Assembly: GCA_005798285.1 (NCBI GenBank)
Contig: SYKE01000281.1
Span: 1-35,123, forward strand
DNA length: 35,123 bases
Origin: Actinomycetota bacterium
GTDB lineage: Bacteria; Armatimonadota; SYMT01
Direction: 5' to 3'
A program made the translations under genes and the position numbers. This document shows positions 17,416 through 25,151 of the stretch, piece after piece. The notes below the pieces were generated by a model, which searched no databases, was not told the DNA's origin, and was given only the letters and a program-made list of their open reading frames with translations. The number at the start of each line of letters is the position of its first letter. Position 1 is the stretch's first letter.

Positions 17416-18135
17416 ATGATTCGGGCCCTGCTTTTCGATCTCGACGACACCCTGATCAACACGCACGAGTCGCATGGCGCCGCGATGGATGCCGCCGTTC
17501 GTGCGGCCGCCGCCGTGCACGAGACCGTGGCAGCGCCGACCCTGGCCGCGGCGTTTCACGAGGCGAGCACCGTCGTCGGGCGACGCCTGGAGCGAGGCGC
17601 CCAACCGGTCACGTCACAGCGCGAGTATCGGGCTGCCGTTTTCGCCGAAGCGCTTCGAGAACTCGATCTCCCTCCGGATCTGGCTCCGGACCTCTCTGCG
17701 GTCTATCTGGAAGCCCGCCGGGGCACCCACCGCCTCTTCGAGGATGTCGAAGCCGCCCTCACCCGACTCTCCCGCCGCTATCACCTTGTCCTGGTAACGA
17801 ACGGTCTCTCGGATCTGCAGCGCGAGAAAGTCGAGTCCGTTCAGTTGGGTCGCTGGTTTTCCGATGTGGTGGTGTCCGGCGAACTTCAGGTCTGGAAGCC
17901 CGATCCCGGGATTTTCCACTTCGCCCTGTCGCTGGCCGAAGCCGAAGTCTCGGAGGCCGTCATGATCGGCGACTCCCTTCACCACGACATTCGAGGAGCA
18001 GAGGGCGTCGGAATGAAGTCGATTTGGATGAGACGATACGAACATCTGGCTCCACAGCCCGAAATCTCGCCGACCGCGGTACTTTCCGACCTGCATGAAT
18101 TGGGTTTTTGTATCGATACTTGGAATAACGACTGA
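17416..18135 (+). CDS. HAD-superfamily hydrolase
   Basis: 239 residues from ATG 17416, where the family N-terminus MIRALLFDLDDTL begins; the Shine-Dalgarno is weak. Motif I DLDDTL contains the nucleophile and acid/base Asp pair, motif II is VTNGLSD, motif III Lys is in VWKPDPGIF, and motif IV is MIGDSLHHDIRGA. The helical insert between motifs I and II is the C1-type cap, as in YjjG/2-haloacid-dehalogenase-like phosphatases. The likely activity is phosphate-monoester hydrolysis of a small metabolite or a non-canonical nucleotide; the substrate cannot be told from the sequence. Its short intergenic region is shared with the divergent SGNH gene. Confidence 0.9.
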   Translation: MIRALLFDLDDTLINTHESHGAAMDAAVRAAAAVHETVAAPTLAAAFHEASTVVGRRLERGAQPVTSQREYRAAVFAEALRELDLPPDLAPDLSAVYLEARRGTHRLFEDVEAALTRLSRRYHLVLVTNGLSDLQREKVESVQLGRWFSDVVVSGELQVWKPDPGIFHFALSLAEAEVSEAVMIGDSLHHDIRGAEGVGMKSIWMRRYEHLAPQPEISPTAVLSDLHELGFCIDTWNND

Positions 18136-18231
18136 GGCTCTCTGTATTCCGTCTGATGACGTGACTTCGCCGGAGATCAAACGTCCCAGGGTTCAAGGAC
18201 ATCCAGCGGCCTCGTTGAACAGGAGTGTGCA

Positions 18232-19587
18232 TTGTCATCATTAAGATTCAAGCTGACTGCGGCACTCTTCGGCACGAGCCTCATCGCCGTGCTGGTCGTC
18301 GGGTTGTTGGGCCGGTGGCTCGTACTTCGAAATTTTAGCGATACTCTCAAACGGCAGAGCTTCGAGCGTTTCAGCATCAACATGCGCCATTACCTGGAGA
18401 CCTACGGCTCGTGGGAAAACGCCGAGCGTTCCGAATCATTCCCCGAGTTCGAGCACCGTACCCGACGGTTGGGACCGGGACAGGACGGCGAACCCCCCGG
18501 AATGCCGGATGAGTTTGCTCCGGACTCTCCTCCGTCTAGGGCCCCCGGGGCTGGGGACGGGGTGGGGTTGGCGGGTGGACGTCCTCCGTTTCTCTTCCTG
18601 CTGCTGGATCCGAACGGTCGGGTGCTGCTTGGCGATTCTTCCTTTCAGCGAGGATCGCTGGCGCCCGCACACTTGATCCGTGCGGCATCGCCGATTGAGG
18701 TGAACGGAGAGGTCGCGGTGCTGGCCGTTCCGCTGGCCACACCAAACCTCAGCCGGATCACGCAGACGTACCTGGACTCGGTCCAGCAGGCGCTGCTGTA
18801 CGGCGCTCTGGCGGCGACGGTACTCACGCTTACCCTCGGCCTGCTGCTCGGGAGCCGTCTGAGCCGAAACCTCCGCACGCTCACCCAGGGGCTCAGAACC
18901 GCCGGCGCCGGTGTCCTCGATGTGCAGCTCGAGATTCGCTCGAATGATGAGGTCGGAGAGCTGGCGCGGGCATTCAACCGAATGTCTGTCGAACTGGCGG
19001 CCGCTCGTGATTTGCTGGTTCGGTCCCGCGCGCAGGTGGAAGAGCAAGCGGCGCAGCTTCGCGAAATCAGCCTGCGGGATGCCCTTACGGGGCTTGCCAA
19101 CCGTCGGTTTTTCGACGCGCAGTTTGCCCGCATGTTCGCGCACGCCCGGCGACACCAGGTCCCCCTCAGCCTCGTGATGTGCGATCTGGACCACTTCAAG
19201 CGGGTGAACGACACGCTGGGTCACGCTGCCGGCGACGAAGTGCTGCGCCGCGTCTCACAGGTGCTGGCCGCATCCGTGCGGGAGACCGACGTGGCCGCTC
19301 GGTGGGGCGGAGAGGAGTTCGCTCTGGCTCTCGATGCGTGCACGGGCGCCGCCGCCGCCCAGTTGTGTGAGCGCATCCGCACCGCGCTCGCCGAACTGGA
19401 TTGGTCCGATGTAGACCCGTCCATCCATGTCACGATGAGCTTCGGAGTTTGCGGCCACCGCCTGTTGGATTCGACGGTAGAGATGCTGGCCGCGGCAGAC
19501 CGCGCCCTCTACGATGCGAAGCGGTCCGGGCGAGATCGAGTCTGCCTCGACACGACCCCCTCGCCCAGCCCGCCCACGCCTGCGTGA
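18232..19587 (+). CDS. Membrane-bound diguanylate cyclase (HAMP-GGDEF)
   Basis: 451 residues from TTG 18232, set by AGGAG 6 bases upstream. TM1 is at about 9-30 and TM2 at about 185-207, enclosing an extracytoplasmic sensor region with a Gly/Pro-rich stretch near 90-120. A HAMP linker (SRLSRNLRTLTQGL to GELARAFNRMSVEL) and a short coiled coil (AQVEEQAAQLREISLRD) lead to the GGDEF domain: DALTGLANRRFFD, DLDHFKRVNDTLGHAAGDE, and the active-site loop RWGGEEFAL. An RxxD inhibitory site (RETD) lies 5 residues before GGEEF, so product inhibition by cyclic di-GMP is expected. Catalytic residues are all intact. The likely role is making c-di-GMP in response to an external signal. Confidence 0.95.
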   Translation: MSSLRFKLTAALFGTSLIAVLVVGLLGRWLVLRNFSDTLKRQSFERFSINMRHYLETYGSWENAERSESFPEFEHRTRRLGPGQDGEPPGMPDEFAPDSPPSRAPGAGDGVGLAGGRPPFLFLLLDPNGRVLLGDSSFQRGSLAPAHLIRAASPIEVNGEVAVLAVPLATPNLSRITQTYLDSVQQALLYGALAATVLTLTLGLLLGSRLSRNLRTLTQGLRTAGAGVLDVQLEIRSNDEVGELARAFNRMSVELAAARDLLVRSRAQVEEQAAQLREISLRDALTGLANRRFFDAQFARMFAHARRHQVPLSLVMCDLDHFKRVNDTLGHAAGDEVLRRVSQVLAASVRETDVAARWGGEEFALALDACTGAAAAQLCERIRTALAELDWSDVDPSIHVTMSFGVCGHRLLDSTVEMLAAADRALYDAKRSGRDRVCLDTTPSPSPPTPA

Positions 19588-19695
19588 CTCATCGGTTTCT
19601 TCCTGGCCGTCACTGAGTCTTTAATCTTCCCAACATTCTTGCCGCAGGTCTGAGGCGCCCCTGGAGGTGAACAACGCGGCGGAGATCTCCCGCCC

Positions 19696-20430
19696 ATGCG
19701 TCACCGTTCGCGACGAGCTTTCACACTGATCGAGCTGCTGGTGGTTATTGCTATAATCGCAATCCTCGCCGCAATCCTCTTCCCCGTCTTCGCACAGGCT
19801 AGAGAGAAAGCACGACAGATGTCGTGCCTCTCCAATATGCGGCAACTCGGCGTCGGCCTGTCGATGTACATCAGCGACTATGACGACTTCTGCTTCTTCT
19901 TCGCGCACGACCGCGACCTGAGCCGCGTGAGTCCCACCCGTCCGCTCGGCGCCACCCGCGAAAACCGATGGTGGAATCAGATCCTGCCCTACACCAAACA
20001 GGGGGGCGCCCTCATTGTTTGCCCTTCGGACGCGGGCCGGGTTCCCCACAGTACCGAAAACGGCCAATCCGGACGGCCGCTCGTGCCCCGTTCCTACGTC
20101 GCCAACCGAATGGCTGAGGGACTGGGTCTCGCGGCCATCGACCGCCCGGCCGACATCATTCTCATCACCGAAAAGGGCGACCGGTTCGACGACTCCTGGT
20201 ATGAGCCGCCGAAGAACCTCTATGACAAGCCGGGTTTCGGCGAGCCCGTTCTCGCCATGACGAGGCACTCCGGTGGAGTCAACGCCATCTTTTTCGATGG
20301 TCACACGAAGTGGATGGGACGCCATCAACTGCTCGCCAATCCCTGCGGCGAGCCGTGGTCCGGCGTCTCCCTGATGCGGCAGTACCCCATTCCCGGCGCG
20401 GCGCCCTGGCACGTCAACTGCCCGAACTGA
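19696..20430 (+). CDS. Type IV prepilin/pseudopilin-like protein with H-X9-DG C-terminus
   Basis: 244 residues. The N-terminus [20 protein letters not shown] is a class III signal with prepilin peptidase cleavage before F and the conserved E at mature position 5. It continues [14 protein letters not shown] and [20 protein letters not shown], the type seen in the large DUF1559-like families of Armatimonadota and Planctomycetota. The C-terminal [17 protein letters not shown] is the H-X9-DG motif that defines this group. Cys residues ([23 protein letters not shown]) could form disulfides in the exported globular domain. These are thought to be pseudopilins of type II or IV systems, but individual roles are unknown. 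GGAG lies about 11 bases upstream of the ATG. No assembly genes are nearby. Confidence 0.93.
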   Translation: MRHRSRRAFTLIELLVVIAIIAILAAILFPVFAQAREKARQMSCLSNMRQLGVGLSMYISDYDDFCFFFAHDRDLSRVSPTRPLGATRENRWWNQILPYTKQGGALIVCPSDAGRVPHSTENGQSGRPLVPRSYVANRMAEGLGLAAIDRPADIILITEKGDRFDDSWYEPPKNLYDKPGFGEPVLAMTRHSGGVNAIFFDGHTKWMGRHQLLANPCGEPWSGVSLMRQYPIPGAAPWHVNCPN

Positions 20431-20453
20431 CCGAACCCGAGGGAGCGCAGACG

Positions 20454-20506
20454 AATGAACGAGCCAACGCCCTCCATTGAGGGATCGGCCCGTTCATTTG
20501 ATTTTT
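20454..20506 (+). terminator. Intrinsic-type terminator after the prepilin-like gene
   Basis: AATGAACGAGCC (20454-20465) pairs with GGCCCGTTCATT (20487-20498) with one mismatch. An inner CCTC/GAGG hairpin lies within the loop, and TGATTTTT (20499-20506) follows, giving the T-run of an intrinsic terminator on the plus strand. It also lies at the end of the convergent isochorismatase-like gene. Confidence 0.75.
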
Positions 20507-20527
20507 GCCGGTAGGGGCCGGTCGAGA

Positions 20528-21409
20528 TCACTTGATCCGGGCGAGCGGGTCGGCGGCAAACCGGAAGGCGCGCCCGCCGAGGATCTGATCCGAACTGATC
20601 GTCGGACACACGAACTTCTCGATGTGCTCCACAATCAGGTCCGTGCCCCGGAAGTGATTGACGTAGGGCCAGGAGCGCGAGTTGTACATCGTGTCGGTGA
20701 GATCTCGAACGAGAACCGCGTTCTTGCCGTATCGAGAGAGGTTTCTCAACCCGAACGGCCGGCCCAGCACGCACATATTGGTGTGTACGCCGAGCACCAT
20801 CACGTTGGTGGTTCCGCGAGCCGCCAGCAGGTTCCAGATTTCCGAGCCGGAGTCGCTGATGGCGTCCTCTTCTCGGATATCGAGAGCCGCAATCTGGCGC
20901 CGCCACGGATTGCCGCCCGGGCAAGTGGGGACGCAGTCACAGCCGCCGTCGGCCTGATCGATGGGGTACGTGCCCTTCTCCTCGGCCGGGATCTGACGGC
21001 ACCACTCGCCGATCTGGGCCGGCAGATCCGCCGCCTTCGGCGCCTCCTGAGCCCGCCGCCGAGCCGGATGGTCGGCATAGGCTGCCATGCAGGAACTGGG
21101 GGAGTGGATGATGAGCAACCCCTTGTCGCGGCACGCCTTCAGGAACGCGTTCATCCGCGGCGCTACCTCAATCACCCGTGACGTGGCGCCCTTGCACCAG
21201 TGGGCGTCCCACATATCGCAGACCACCACGGCGGACTGATCGGGACGCCAGGCGGCCGTTTCCGTCCGTACCTCGAAGCGGTCGTCAGGGCGCCGGACAC
21301 GCTTCCGCAGACGAAGCTCCAACATGCGGCGGCCACTCCCCTCCCCCTCGCGGGGCAGCGCGAGGGCAGCGAGCGCCACCCCCGAAGCAAGCAGGTTTCG
21401 ACGATTCAT
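20528..21409 (-). CDS. Isochorismatase-like cysteine hydrolase with N-terminal export signal
   Basis: 293 residues from ATG 21409, where a twin-Arg/hydrophobic leader begins (MNRRNLLASGVALAALALP). A GTG at 21457 overlaps the upstream SDR stop but has no ribosome-binding site. The cysteine-hydrolase fold is shown by VVVCDMWDAHWC with the catalytic Asp and, near the end, VLGVHTNMCVLGRPFGL with the nucleophilic Cys. An insert in the middle contains four cysteines (GGCDCVPTCPGG and a nearby Cys) that may bind metal or form disulfides. Family members hydrolyse amides or vinyl ethers such as nicotinamide or isochorismate; a long insert and export signal set this one apart, so the substrate is unknown. 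It is third in a same-strand run with the oxygenase and SDR. Confidence 0.87.
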   Translation of the reverse strand: MNRRNLLASGVALAALALPREGEGSGRRMLELRLRKRVRRPDDRFEVRTETAAWRPDQSAVVVCDMWDAHWCKGATSRVIEVAPRMNAFLKACRDKGLLIIHSPSSCMAAYADHPARRRAQEAPKAADLPAQIGEWCRQIPAEEKGTYPIDQADGGCDCVPTCPGGNPWRRQIAALDIREEDAISDSGSEIWNLLAARGTTNVMVLGVHTNMCVLGRPFGLRNLSRYGKNAVLVRDLTDTMYNSRSWPYVNHFRGTDLIVEHIEKFVCPTISSDQILGGRAFRFAADPLARIK

Positions 21410-21453
21410 CTCTCGATCCCCCACCGCCGCCCTGGAGGCGACGTCAGTCCGGG

Positions 21454-22287
21454 TCACGCGGCAAACGGGAACTCGCCGCCATCCACGCGAATGATCTGCC
21501 CGCTCAGGTAGCCGCCATCCGGGGAGGCGAGGAAGGCGACCAGAGCCGCCACTTCGCCCGGCCGCCCGTAGCGAACCAGCGTGCCCTCATCCACCAGGCG
21601 CTCCTCGTCGACACGATGGATCGTCAGGAAGCGCTGGGTCACCGTCCCGCCGGGCGAGACGCAGTTCACCGTGACGTTGTCCGGCCGGAGTTGGAAGGCC
21701 AGGCAGCGGGTCCAGTGGTGCACCGCGGCCTTGGCCACGGCGTAGATGGAGCCGCTCTCGCGCCCGTACGTTCCGGCGGTGCTGCCGATATTGATGATCC
21801 GTCCGCTCTTCCGCGCGATCATCTCGGGCGCCACGGCACGCGTGCACATAATGCAGGTGAAGAGATTCCGATCCATCACCGCCCGCATATCGTCCACGGG
21901 GATGTTCAGGCAGTCGTCCGGATCGGGCCGACCGCCCTTACCGACGCCTGTGCCGCCGGCGCCGATGTCGCCGCCCGCGCAGTTCACCAGGATGTCGATC
22001 TGTCCGGCCCGTTCCCGGATCTCGCTCACGATGCGCTCGACCTCGGATTCCACCATCAGGTCGCCGTAGACGGCGATCGCCTGACCCCCGGCCACCCGCG
22101 CCACATCCGCGGCGACCTGATCCATCGAATCGCCCTCACCAAAGGTCTTCGGCGAGTCGGGCCGGGTGCCGTGCACCACCACCAGCGCGCCATCGGCACA
22201 GAGCTTTTCCGCCAGAACCCGGCCAATTCCACGGGAAGAACCCGTTATCCAGGCAACTTTGCCGTCCAGGGGCCGCTGTTCCGCCAT
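21454..22287 (-). CDS. Short-chain dehydrogenase/reductase
   Basis: 277 residues from ATG 22287, preceded by AAGGAG and GGAAG; the longer frame back to 22350 lacks support. The cofactor motif is WITGSSRGIGR, followed by the NAG-equivalent ILVNCAGGD, the catalytic Ser in INIGSTAGTYG, and Y-x3-K in YAVAKAAVHHW. The C-terminus DGGYLSGQIIRVDGG is typical of classical SDRs such as FabG-like oxidoreductases. A short insert after NCAGGD (GAGGTGVGKGGRPDPDDC) lengthens the loop near the active site. It sits between a 2OG-Fe(II) oxygenase (75 bp upstream) and an isochorismatase-like hydrolase, all on the minus strand. Oxidation of an alcohol made by the oxygenase is plausible but unproven. Confidence 0.92.
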   Translation of the reverse strand: MAEQRPLDGKVAWITGSSRGIGRVLAEKLCADGALVVVHGTRPDSPKTFGEGDSMDQVAADVARVAGGQAIAVYGDLMVESEVERIVSEIRERAGQIDILVNCAGGDIGAGGTGVGKGGRPDPDDCLNIPVDDMRAVMDRNLFTCIMCTRAVAPEMIARKSGRIINIGSTAGTYGRESGSIYAVAKAAVHHWTRCLAFQLRPDNVTVNCVSPGGTVTQRFLTIHRVDEERLVDEGTLVRYGRPGEVAALVAFLASPDGGYLSGQIIRVDGGEFPFAA

Positions 22288-22362
22288 CTTCCACCACTCC
22301 TTGAAGTCAAACCCAAGCACTCGAAACCGTGCGCCGAGCGAGGGGCGCAAGGCCCTATCCCC

Positions 22363-23307
22363 TCAAGCGAGCCCAATCTCCTTCAGGCGTTGGAGCAGAT
22401 AGTCTCCGGCGGTGATGGATGGGTAACGCTGCTCTCCGCCGCACCGGGCGACACAGCTCGGCAATGGCGCCAGGCTGACCTCGGAGCGGGGGTGCACGAA
22501 GAACGGCATGGAGAGCCGGCGGGAACGGGAATTGTCGGGATTGACGACTCGATGCGTCGTGCTTCGAAGCACCCCGTTGGTGAGATTTTGAAGCATATCC
22601 CCCGCGTCCACCACGATCTGCCCCTTGAGGGCATGAATCGGTCTCCACGCGCCGCTCCGATCCAGCAACTCCAGGCCTGCGTCGGTCGCCTCGCACAGCA
22701 GCGTGATCAGGTTGATGTCTTCATGGGCGGCCGCCCGCACGCTCGCGGGATCGACGCCGTCGGGGATGGGCGGGTAGTGGATGAGTCGAAGAATGGTATT
22801 GCCGTCGCGGGCGACCTCTCGAATGCGATCGGGCGGCTCTCCCAGATACGCTCCACACGCTTCCAGGAGGGTCAGGGCGCAGGCGTCGAGGCGGCGGTAG
22901 AGCTCCGACAGCACGGGCTGGAAATCGGCGATTTCCTCGGGCCAGATGTTGCGGAAGTAGACCGACTCCAGCGGATGTCCCGACGGCAAATCCCGGCCCA
23001 CGTGCCAGAACTCCTTGAGATCGGGCGCCGGGTGATCCTTGGCGTGTTCGCGTCCAAAGCTGGTGAAGCCGCGCTGGCCCTTCAGACTCAGATCCTCATA
23101 GGCCCGCTTGGTTGCTTCCGGCAGCAAGAAGAAGGCTTCCGCCGCGGCGTAGGCCCGACGAATGAGGTCCGGATCCACGCCGTGATGCTCGAGCGCGAAG
23201 AAACCGATCTCGGAAAGCGCCTCGCCGGCTTCCTTTGCGAATCGTTCCGCCGGCGAGCCTCCGCCGAGATAGTCGCGCAGGTCGAGCACCGGGATGGTCT
23301 GGGTCAT
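22363..23307 (-). CDS. Isopenicillin-N-synthase-family 2OG-Fe(II) oxygenase
   Basis: 314 residues from ATG 23307, with GGGAG 8 bases upstream; the frame is open to 23589 but that extension overlaps dnaA and has no family similarity. The DIOX_N-type N-terminus is TIPVLDLRDYL followed by GFFALEHHGVD. The double-stranded beta-helix core has the iron ligands H and D in AAHEDINLITLL, the distal H in TTHRVVNPDNS, and the R-x-S motif that binds the 2-oxoglutarate carboxylate in RRLSMPFFVHP. Family reactions are oxidative: hydroxylation, desaturation or ring closure of small molecules. It is the first gene of a likely three-gene unit with the SDR and hydrolase. The substrate cannot be inferred. Confidence 0.9.
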   Translation of the reverse strand: MTQTIPVLDLRDYLGGGSPAERFAKEAGEALSEIGFFALEHHGVDPDLIRRAYAAAEAFFLLPEATKRAYEDLSLKGQRGFTSFGREHAKDHPAPDLKEFWHVGRDLPSGHPLESVYFRNIWPEEIADFQPVLSELYRRLDACALTLLEACGAYLGEPPDRIREVARDGNTILRLIHYPPIPDGVDPASVRAAAHEDINLITLLCEATDAGLELLDRSGAWRPIHALKGQIVVDAGDMLQNLTNGVLRSTTHRVVNPDNSRSRRLSMPFFVHPRSEVSLAPLPSCVARCGGEQRYPSITAGDYLLQRLKEIGLA

Positions 23308-23443
23308 GCTGCAGTCTCCCGCGCGCGGTCGAAGAGGCCCGCAGCGCGACTTTTGCCGGGAGTTCACCGACGGCGGCGCCAAGTCCTGATTGTGGCCGTC
23401 CTCATCCGGATACCCGATCGGGGACCGTCCGAACCTGTGCCCC

Positions 23444-24859
23444 TCAATCCGACTCGCCGGCAATCCGGCGACGGAGCACGCCGAGCGACTCCGCAAGTTC
23501 TGCGTCGGTCTCGAGAGCCTTGTCCATCTTCGCGCAGGCGTACAGCACCGTGGAGTGGGTCTTGCCGCCGAACAGGGCGCCGATCTCACTGAGGGAGTGT
23601 CGCGTCAAGTCGCGCATCAGATACATCGCCACCTGCCGCGCCAGCGCCGTCTGCCGATCCCGTCGGGGACCCGCCACTTCCTCAACGGGAATCCGAAAGT
23701 GTTCGCAGACCGCCCGCTGTATGGCGATGAGGCTGATGTTGGCGATCTCCGCCTCCTGCACGAAGGCGCTCAGGGCCCGCGCAGCGAGCTCGGGGGTCAA
23801 CTCGCTGCTGGTGAGCGAAGCGAGCGCGAGCAGGCGAATGAGCGCCGCCTCGAGAACGCGCACGTTCTCCTTCACTCCCCGGGCGATCTGGTAGAGCACG
23901 GCATCCGGCACCTGGGCGTTCTCAGACTGCGCTCGACGCTGGAGAATCGCCATTCGAGTCTCGAGTTCCGGCTGAAGCATCTCCACCATCAATCCCGACT
24001 CGAGCCGGCTGCGGAGCCGGTCTTCCATCAACCGCAGCTCTCTCGGCGGGCGGTCGGAGGCGAGCACAATCTGCCGGTTGGTCAGGTACATCTCGTTGAA
24101 GGTGTGGAAGAACTCTTCCCGCGTGCCCGATTTGTCGGCAATGAACTGAACATCGTCCACCAACCAGACATCGACCCCCCGATAGGCCCGCCGAAACTCT
24201 TCTTGCCGGTGCTCCCGAATGCTCGATATGAAGTGCGAGGTAAACGTCTCGCCGGAAACGTAGACGATACGAAGCGTCTTGTTCTGCTGCCTCAGCCGAT
24301 GCCCGATCGCCTGAAGCAGATGCGTCTTCCCCAGTCCCACGCCGCCGTAAATGAACAACGGGTTGTACTCGCGACCCGGCCGCTCGGCCACAGCCGCCGC
24401 CGCCGCATGGGCAAAGCGGTTCGAATGCCCGACCACAAAGTTCTCGAACGTGAATTTGTCGTTCAGCGGGATCGGCTTAAAGAGCGCGCTTTCGGGTCCC
24501 CGCGACGCTCGGGTGGGTTCGGATCCGTCGGTGGGCGCCGCCGCCTTGATCGACGTCGCCGGCTGCGACGCAGCCCGGTTCTTGACGACGATCAGTTCAA
24601 GCTCGACCGGTTCGCCGTGCGCCTCGGTCAGCGCATCGCGGAGCACCTTTCGATACTTTCGATCCACCCAGGCTCGCGCCGTGGCGTTCGGGAGCGCCAG
24701 CACCACGGTGCCGGTTTTGACGGCAACGGGCGCGATTTCCGCCAGCCAGCCGTCGAGGGCCTCACGACCGACACGACCTTTCAGGAGGCGAAGCGTCTCA
24801 TCCCAGAGGGGACGGAGTTCGCCGAGGGGGTCGATATCGAGCTGGAGTTGTTCAGGCAT
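23444..24859 (-). CDS. dnaA: Chromosomal replication initiator DnaA
   Basis: 471 residues, the usual length. Domain I is at about 10-92 (LWDETLRLLKGRVGREALDGWLA), with a short disordered domain II. The AAA+ domain III has Walker A GGVGLGKTHLLQA at 172-184, Walker B VWLVDDVQFI at 231-240, and a sensor II/arginine region around LRSRLESGL. Domain IV ends with the DNA-binding helix LFGGKTHSTVLYACAKMD. The usual GGRDH is GGKTH here, so the Asp of the signature is replaced by Thr. The ATG lies just after TTTCCCCCTC with no Shine-Dalgarno, and an upstream in-frame TAA rules out a longer start. dnaN, recF, gyrB and rpmH are not adjacent; the divergent neighbour is nnr and the gene downstream is an oxygenase. 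Confidence 0.98.
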   Translation of the reverse strand: MPEQLQLDIDPLGELRPLWDETLRLLKGRVGREALDGWLAEIAPVAVKTGTVVLALPNATARAWVDRKYRKVLRDALTEAHGEPVELELIVVKNRAASQPATSIKAAAPTDGSEPTRASRGPESALFKPIPLNDKFTFENFVVGHSNRFAHAAAAAVAERPGREYNPLFIYGGVGLGKTHLLQAIGHRLRQQNKTLRIVYVSGETFTSHFISSIREHRQEEFRRAYRGVDVWLVDDVQFIADKSGTREEFFHTFNEMYLTNRQIVLASDRPPRELRLMEDRLRSRLESGLMVEMLQPELETRMAILQRRAQSENAQVPDAVLYQIARGVKENVRVLEAALIRLLALASLTSSELTPELAARALSAFVQEAEIANISLIAIQRAVCEHFRIPVEEVAGPRRDRQTALARQVAMYLMRDLTRHSLSEIGALFGGKTHSTVLYACAKMDKALETDAELAESLGVLRRRIAGESD

Positions 24860-25151
24860 GAGGGGGAAACTGAAATGCTGCGGGCTTGTTTCTTAACACG
24901 ATCTGATCATTCGCGCGAACCGATTTCTCCCTCCCGAATCGCAATCCGCGTGGGAGTTGCACGGCGTCGGCAATGGATCGCTCTACCAGTAGAAGTGGCG
25001 TACCCGAGTGAATTTGGGGAGTTCCTCGGCCGGAAGCACGGTTCCTCCCGCCGATCCCGACGTTTTTCAGCGGGCCCCGGAGCAACGGTGCGCACCTGTG
25101 TCGAATTGTCGGTGACACGGCTCCCGGAAGCGGGGTAGGCTTCTGCTAAGT
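24860..25151. other. Divergent intergenic region between dnaA and nnr (292 bp)
   Basis: This is the longest gene-free stretch in the window and must hold the promoters of dnaA and of nnr. It is less G+C-rich than its flanks at the dnaA end (TTGTTTCTTAACACGATCTGATC). I looked for TTATCCACA and TTATNCACA on both strands and found no exact or single-mismatch cluster, and no AT-rich unwinding block. An origin here is therefore not supported by sight alone. Confidence 0.6.

Noticed and set aside
23390-25138. A 582-codon plus-strand frame
   Set aside because: Antisense to dnaA.
24860-25151. Replication origin beside dnaA
   Set aside because: No DnaA-box cluster or AT-rich unwinding element could be seen; a variant box cannot be excluded without genome-wide comparison.
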